From contig JACQCN010000183.1 in the NCBI GenBank assembly GCA_016201575.1, positions 1 through 8,963 on the forward strand: a stretch of 8,963 nt of DNA, read 5' to 3'. This DNA comes from Candidatus Rokuibacteriota bacterium (GTDB lineage: Bacteria > Methylomirabilota > Methylomirabilia > Rokubacteriales > CSP1-6). A program made the position numbers and the translations under genes. The notes under the pieces were generated by a model. The model was not told the origin of the DNA, ran no database searches, and saw only the letters and a list, made by a program, of their open reading frames with translations. Positions 5,605-8,963 of this stretch are shown here, in pieces (position 1 is the first letter of the stretch; the number at the start of each line of letters is the position of its first letter).

Positions 5605-5997
5605 TCAGCGTGGGGGCGACGCGCGCCCGGCGACGTAGGCGCGCCAGCCGCCGTACGCCGTGATCTCGCGCTGGCCCTCGCAGAGGATCGGCTCCCCGAG
5701 CACGCCCAGGACCTCTTCGCCGTCGTCGAGCCGCACCTTGCCGACGCAGAGGCCCGGCGGCTCCTGCCGGAGAAGCGTCGCGACGCCGGCGGCGGGGACG
5801 GCCCACACCTCGACGGCCACGGCGGCGCCGCCGCGGGCCACGCGGAGCATCGCGGGGTGACGGTCGTCGATCGACCAGAGCCGGTACACCGGCGCGGTCT
5901 TCGCCTCCCGGACGAACCGCGCGCCGGCGGCCAGGAGGTTGCCGCTCAGCTCGAGGCCGCGCATGAGGGTGCCGTTGACGGCGAGGAGGACGTCCAC
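5605..5997 (-). CDS. Stand-alone allophanate hydrolase C-terminal domain-like protein, 130 aa
   Basis: The sequence follows the C-terminal domain of allophanate hydrolase (AtzF/DUR1), a gamma-glutamylcyclotransferase-like fold: LAVNGTLMRG (5-14), ARFVREAKTAPVYRLWSI (26-43), AAVAVEVWAVP (58-68), PPGLCVGKVRLDDG (80-93) and ITAYGGWRAY (112-121). In full-length enzymes this domain decarboxylates N-carboxycarbamate made by the amidase domain. Here it is a separate small protein with no amidase nearby. The start is GTG 5997, 9 bases after the cupredoxin stop, without a clear Shine-Dalgarno; ATG 5964 is possible but would cut conserved residues. It is the last gene of a three-gene minus-strand run and converges on the cysteine hydrolase with a 4-base gap. 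The decarboxylase role is inferred; other small-molecule roles are possible. Confidence 0.78.
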   Translation of the reverse strand: MDVLLAVNGTLMRGLELSGNLLAAGARFVREAKTAPVYRLWSIDDRHPAMLRVARGGAAVAVEVWAVPAAGVATLLRQEPPGLCVGKVRLDDGEEVLGVLGEPILCEGQREITAYGGWRAYVAGRASPPR

Positions 5998-6006
5998 GGC
6001 GGCGGG

Positions 6007-6351
6007 CTACGGCTCGACGATGATGAGGCCCTTCATGGGCGGGTGCGGCCCGCACGCGTAGGGCACCTCGCCGGGCTTCGTGAAGACGATGATGTTGGCG
6101 CTCCCCGGCATCAGCGTGCCCGTGTGAAACGAGCGGTCCACCGCCACCGCGCTGTGCTCGATCCCGGTCATGTTGGTCCAGCGCACGCAGTCGCCGGCGT
6201 GGACGGTCAGCTCCCGCGGCTTGAACCCCTTCGCGCCCTTGAAGGTGATCTCGACCTGGTAGACGGTCTTGCAGTCCTCGGCGCGGGCCGCGCCGGCGCC
6301 GGCGATGAGGCCGGCGAGCGCGGCGCCGAGGATCACGGCGGAGACCCGCAT
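6007..6351 (-). CDS. Secreted type-1 copper cupredoxin, 114 aa
   Basis: A Sec signal peptide (hydrophobic core about 3-20, likely cleavage after ARA at 24) leads to a single plastocyanin/azurin-like domain, so the protein acts outside the cytoplasmic membrane. Candidate copper ligands are H66 (GIEHSAV), C100 and H103 (YACGPH), and M106 (PPM), the His-Cys-His-Met set of type-1 copper sites. C27 and C55 could form a disulfide. It probably carries electrons; the partner is unknown. ATG 6351 lies 4 bases after the fmdB stop, and the next gene begins 9 bases after its own stop, so all three are likely one transcript. A redox protein among amide/carbamate genes is unexpected. Confidence 0.88.
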   Translation of the reverse strand: MRVSAVILGAALAGLIAGAGAARAEDCKTVYQVEITFKGAKGFKPRELTVHAGDCVRWTNMTGIEHSAVAVDRSFHTGTLMPGSANIIVFTKPGEVPYACGPHPPMKGLIIVEP

Positions 6352-6355
6352 CGGG

Positions 6356-6637
6356 TCAGTCGTCCCAGGGGCTGTGCACCACCGGCGGCGGGAGCCAGAT
6401 CTTCTTGTACTCCTTCTGCAGCTCGTGCTCCTTGTTGATCTCGTCCCGCGTGCTGAGCTTGGCGTACTTCGCCTCGGTGGGGCTGGAGAAGTTGTAGCGG
6501 TTCAGGTTCGGGGCCGAGATCAGCTTCGTGACCGGCCCCTGGCAGGCCGGGCAGGTCTGAAGCGGCGGATCCTTCATGCCCTGCCGCACCTCGTAGATGG
6601 TCAGGCACGGCTCGCACTGGTACTCGTGGACAGGCAT
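6356..6637 (-). CDS. fmdB: FmdB-family zinc ribbon protein, 93 aa
   Basis: The protein begins MPVHEYQCEPCLTIYEV with C8 and C11, followed by C29 and C32 in TCPACQG: a four-Cys zinc ribbon of the FmdB/CxxC regulatory family. FmdB was named from a formamidase/amidase gene cluster in a methylotroph, where a regulatory role was proposed. The start ATG 6637 has a strong Shine-Dalgarno AAGGAGG (6649-6643); the frame is open further upstream but runs through hairpin DNA. After the ribbon a charged segment (EAKYAKLSTRDEINKEHELQ) ends in a Pro-rich tail (WLPPPVVHSPWDD), longer than the core family. The cupredoxin gene follows after 4 bases. The exact target is unknown. Confidence 0.85.
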   Translation of the reverse strand: MPVHEYQCEPCLTIYEVRQGMKDPPLQTCPACQGPVTKLISAPNLNRYNFSSPTEAKYAKLSTRDEINKEHELQKEYKKIWLPPPVVHSPWDD

Positions 6638-6656
6638 CCGGTCCTCCTTCCCTTCG

Positions 6657-6875
6657 CCGGAGGGGGCCGCGACGGCCCCCTCCGGTACCTCCCCCACGGG
6701 AGTTGCGCCCGCGCAGCCGGCGCTCGAATGGAACCGGCTGGACAGACACGGGTGGCCGGCAAAGAGTGCCGGCCACCCGTCCTCAATCGACCTCGCCCTG
6801 TTCGAGCGCCGGCTCGGCCGGCGCAACTGCGTTCTGGGCGAGGTACCGGAGGGGGCCTCGGCGGCCCCCTCCGGT
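6657..6875. repeat. Nested palindromic element, three 13-bp hairpins in a larger inverted repeat
   Basis: Three perfect hairpins stand in a row. The first is 6657-6669 with 6673-6685 (3-base loop). The second is 6748-6760 with 6768-6780 (7-base loop). The third is 6845-6857 with 6863-6875 (5-base loop). The first and third are nearly the same sequence. The outer arms also pair with each other: GGTACCTC (6684-6691) with 6840-6847, AGTTGCGCC (6701-6709) with 6820-6828, and 14 bases (6715-6728) with 6801-6814. The whole is a 219-base imperfect palindrome. It fits a MITE or REP/BIME-type element, or a strong transcription barrier after the amidohydrolase. It ends 20 bases before the fmdB start, so it must contain or block that gene's promoter. 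No T-run or clear target duplication was seen. Confidence 0.85.
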
Positions 6876-6899
6876 CTGGTCGAGGCCCCTCCGAATGGA

Positions 6900-8225
6900 C
6901 TATGCCGCCGCGATGCGGGGCTTGTCCTCCGGGACGGCGCTCATCTTGGGGTTCTTCAGGTTCCAGAGGCGCGCGGCGTTGAGACCGAGCACCTTGGCCT
7001 TGATCTCGTCGGTGAGCTGCGGATAGCCGTGGCCCTCGACGAGCTGGTCCGGGATCCGGAACTTGCGGAAGGCCTCGATCTGCCACTGCGGGTTGCCCCA
7101 CAGCGCCGAGTCGGTGCCCCACAGCACGTAGTCCGTGCCGAGGTCCCGCAGGAGCGTGCCGAGCACGTGGGCACACTCGAGCGGGCGGTTCGACACCGTC
7201 GCCGCGAAGGTGGACCCGAGCTCGGAGTACATGTTCTTCCGCTGCGGCTTGAAGCCCTTCATCGCCGCCAGCTCGCCCTGGTATGGCCAGGCGGAATGGA
7301 AGGCGATGAAGTTGAGGTCCAGGAAGTCGTCGCACACCGCGTCGAAGTCCTCGGCGTGGGCGTAGCGGGCCATGAACTGGCCGAACGGGATGCCCTTGTG
7401 GCAGCCGACGTTCTTGATCCCGAGCTTGCGGCACTTCTCCCAGATCGGGTACGCGAGCTTCTGGTCGTCCATCCACCACCCACGCTGCGGCGTGGAGTCG
7501 AACGTGTAGAGCTTGAGGCCGGCAATCTTGTAGTCCTCCACGAACATCTGGAGACGGTCCAGCGTCTCGCCCAGCCCCTGGTTCGGGGTGAGGCCGCCGC
7601 CCATCATGACCGTGCGGTCGGGCCAGCGCTGCTTCACCTCGGCCTGCTCCTCGATCGGCACCATGTCCTTCCCGCCGTAGTCCTCGCGGAAGCCGAAGGG
7701 GTTGAAGATCGCGATCGTGGTGTCGCTCCCCTCCAGGATCAGCTTCCCGAAGTTCTCGACGGTCATGTCCTTGGTGCCGTTCTCGAGACCCATGGCCTTG
7801 CCGAGGTCGTCGAGCAGCTGGACGAACCACATGCCCCTCTCGGTCGTGTTCACGCCCGGGATGTAGCCGTCCTTGCGGATGCAGATGTGCGTGTGCTGGT
7901 CGACGACGAAGTCCGTCGCCACCTTGCGGATGCCGTTGATCTCCGTGGCCGCGACCGGCTCGACGGCCTCGGCCTCCGAGACGTCGAAGAACTTCATCCC
8001 GGTGACCTTGTTGACGGCGAGCATGGCGGCCGCGAAGCCCGACGCGGTGCCGAGGAAGCCGCGGCGCGACATGCCGGCCTTCTGGGCGCACTCGTCGATG
8101 TGCGGGCTGATCCGGTCGCCCATGTGCCCGCCGAGGAAGAACGCCGTGCCCTGCTCCTGCGGGGTCATCGGGCCGGTCGTGGTGCGTTTGAACCCTTTGA
8201 AGTGCTCGAAGACGTTGAACTCCAT
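6900..8225 (-). CDS. Amidohydrolase-2 family metal-dependent hydrolase with Tat motif, 441 aa
   Basis: A TIM-barrel amidohydrolase of the PF04909 type. Candidate metal and active-site residues are H111 and H113 (DQHTH), K238 (GLKLY), H276 (GCHKG), H310 (IAFHSAW) and D372 (LWGTDSALWG). The family hydrolyses or decarboxylates small carboxylates and amides; the substrate is not evident. A twin-arginine motif, SRRGFLG (53-59) followed by a hydrophobic stretch, suggests Tat export, but it is preceded by a 52-residue extension (FEHFKGFKRTTTGPMTPQEQ at the front). The start ATG 8225 has a good Shine-Dalgarno GGGAGG (8236-8231, 5-base gap). ATG 8072 would put the Tat motif at the N terminus but has poorer initiation signals. 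The nested palindrome follows the stop. Overall, the hydrolase assignment is strong and the export uncertain. Confidence 0.88.
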   Translation of the reverse strand: MEFNVFEHFKGFKRTTTGPMTPQEQGTAFFLGGHMGDRISPHIDECAQKAGMSRRGFLGTASGFAAAMLAVNKVTGMKFFDVSEAEAVEPVAATEINGIRKVATDFVVDQHTHICIRKDGYIPGVNTTERGMWFVQLLDDLGKAMGLENGTKDMTVENFGKLILEGSDTTIAIFNPFGFREDYGGKDMVPIEEQAEVKQRWPDRTVMMGGGLTPNQGLGETLDRLQMFVEDYKIAGLKLYTFDSTPQRGWWMDDQKLAYPIWEKCRKLGIKNVGCHKGIPFGQFMARYAHAEDFDAVCDDFLDLNFIAFHSAWPYQGELAAMKGFKPQRKNMYSELGSTFAATVSNRPLECAHVLGTLLRDLGTDYVLWGTDSALWGNPQWQIEAFRKFRIPDQLVEGHGYPQLTDEIKAKVLGLNAARLWNLKNPKMSAVPEDKPRIAAA

Positions 8226-8310
8226 GCCTGCCTCCCTCTGCGATCAGGTGAGGTTCACTATCGAGGAACCGGGTGTCCGCCCCCCCCTTCCGGCGACGGT
8301 ATGGATGCAC

Positions 8311-8339
8311 TAACTAGTCCGACCCCCGGCGGAAGTCAA
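8311..8339 (-). promoter_or_regulatory. Candidate promoter for the amidohydrolase
   Basis: On the minus strand TTGACT (8339-8334) is a good -35 box. After exactly 17 bases comes TAGTTA (8316-8311), an AT-rich but imperfect -10 box in otherwise GC-rich DNA. It would give a leader of roughly 80 bases before ATG 8225. The opposite strand of the same 199-base region must hold the promoter of the divergent amidase gene; no clear boxes were found for it. Confidence 0.4.
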
Positions 8340-8424
8340 GGCCGAAAAATCTGCGCCACGGCGGGGCGATCCTGCCGTATGGTTTCTGGTGCGTTCGGAC
8401 ACAAACCCCTCTCGGAGGCGACCG

Positions 8425-8963
8425 ATGATCAAGCCCTACACGGCGGTCGGGCTGATCCCCACCGTCCGCGGCATCCGGAAGCGGAAGGACATCAAGATCA
8501 ACCTCGAGCACCTCTCCCACCTGGTGAAGGCGGCCTCCTGGCTCTCGAGCCTGGACCTGCCCGTCCGGCTCATCGCCTTCCCCGAGGGCGCCCTCCAGGG
8601 GTTCAACGACGAGGTGCTCGACCTGGACCACGCGGCCTTCGCCCGCGAGGGCGCCATCGACATCCCGGGCGAGGAGACGGACGTCCTCGGGAAGATCGCC
8701 CGCGAGTACGACGCCTTCATCATCGCGCAGGCCAAGGCGCGGCATCCCGACTGGAAGGACCGCTTCTTCAACGTGGGGTTCGTCATCGACCCGAAGGGCC
8801 GCGTCGTCCTCACCCACCACAAGGTCTCGCCGCTCTTCCCGGTCGAGCACTCGGTCTGCCCGCACGACGTCTACGACTGGTGGATCAAGAAGTACGGGCG
8901 CACGCTCGACGCCTTCTGGCCCGTGGCCGACACCGAGATCGGCCGGCTCGGCATCATGATGGC
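8425..8963 (+). CDS. Nitrilase-superfamily carbon-nitrogen hydrolase, N-terminal 179 residues (partial)
   Basis: A cytoplasmic-looking amidase of the nitrilase superfamily, running off the window end. Of the Glu-Lys-Cys triad, the Glu (E54 in AFPEGALQG) and Lys (K133 in LTHHKVSP) are visible. The Cys should lie just past the last bases (GIMM, usually followed by the nucleophile region). DRFFNVGFVIDPKGRVV (112-128) is the usual strand before the Lys. Start ATG 8425 has Shine-Dalgarno GGAGG (8414-8418) with a 6-base gap. It is divergent from the amidohydrolase. Likely substrates are aliphatic amides or N-carbamoyl compounds; the FmdB homologue nearby fits an amidase cluster, but specificity cannot be read from this part. 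Confidence 0.88.
   Translation, partial: MIKPYTAVGLIPTVRGIRKRKDIKINLEHLSHLVKAASWLSSLDLPVRLIAFPEGALQGFNDEVLDLDHAAFAREGAIDIPGEETDVLGKIAREYDAFIIAQAKARHPDWKDRFFNVGFVIDPKGRVVLTHHKVSPLFPVEHSVCPHDVYDWWIKKYGRTLDAFWPVADTEIGRLGIMM

Noticed and set aside
6601..8310. Minus-strand 569-residue frame overlapping the amidohydrolase
   Set aside because: A low-complexity shadow frame. The overlapping 441-residue frame has clear metal-binding motifs and a Shine-Dalgarno.
8341..8424. TATGGT at 8378-8383 as a -10 box for the amidase gene
   Set aside because: Only three of six consensus bases and no -35 box at proper spacing.

Overview
The window is bacterial and very GC-rich. Coding is dense, with GTG starts and gene types common in soil and sediment bacteria such as Rokubacteria/Methylomirabilota-like or deltaproteobacterial lineages. 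That taxonomic guess is inference only. No rRNA, tRNA or CRISPR array was recognised.

Bases 1-3930 look like an accessory patch of mobile and broken DNA. A long imperfect inverted repeat (2-208) precedes the 5' part of an integrase-type transposase gene (293-561). That gene carries a frameshift and is then cut by a complete ISNCY-like insertion sequence (562-2584). The IS has 18-bp terminal inverted repeats, CTAG on both sides, a DDE transposase and a small Cys-rich partner gene, both on the minus strand. The DNA right of the IS is not the rest of the integrase. It is a mosaic of gene tails on the minus strand: the last ~35 codons of a class III adenylate/guanylate cyclase joined to an internal piece of an ABC_sub_bind-type substrate-binding protein. 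Next comes an intact HEPN/MNT toxin-antitoxin-type pair (3629 down to 2933). A 300-base stretch without a recognisable gene, holding one hairpin, closes the patch.

Bases 3931-6637 form a nitrogen-metabolism block. On the plus strand a carbamate kinase overlaps by 4 bases (ATGA) with an isochorismatase-fold cysteine hydrolase that resembles biuret amidohydrolase. Facing them on the minus strand is a tight three-gene run: an FmdB-type zinc ribbon, a secreted type-1 copper cupredoxin, and a stand-alone protein equivalent to the C-terminal domain of allophanate hydrolase. Biuret hydrolysis gives allophanate, and the allophanate hydrolase C-domain turns N-carboxycarbamate into carbamate, which carbamate kinase uses. 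The three enzymes therefore suggest a biuret/allophanate-to-carbamate route, although no allophanate amidase is in the window.

Bases 6657-6875 hold a striking nested palindrome: three perfect 13-bp hairpins inside a larger inverted repeat. It lies between fmdB and a Tat-motif amidohydrolase-2 family protein (8225 down to 6900). A 199-base divergent promoter region separates the amidohydrolase from a nitrilase-superfamily amidase (8425 onward, plus strand), which runs off the window end.
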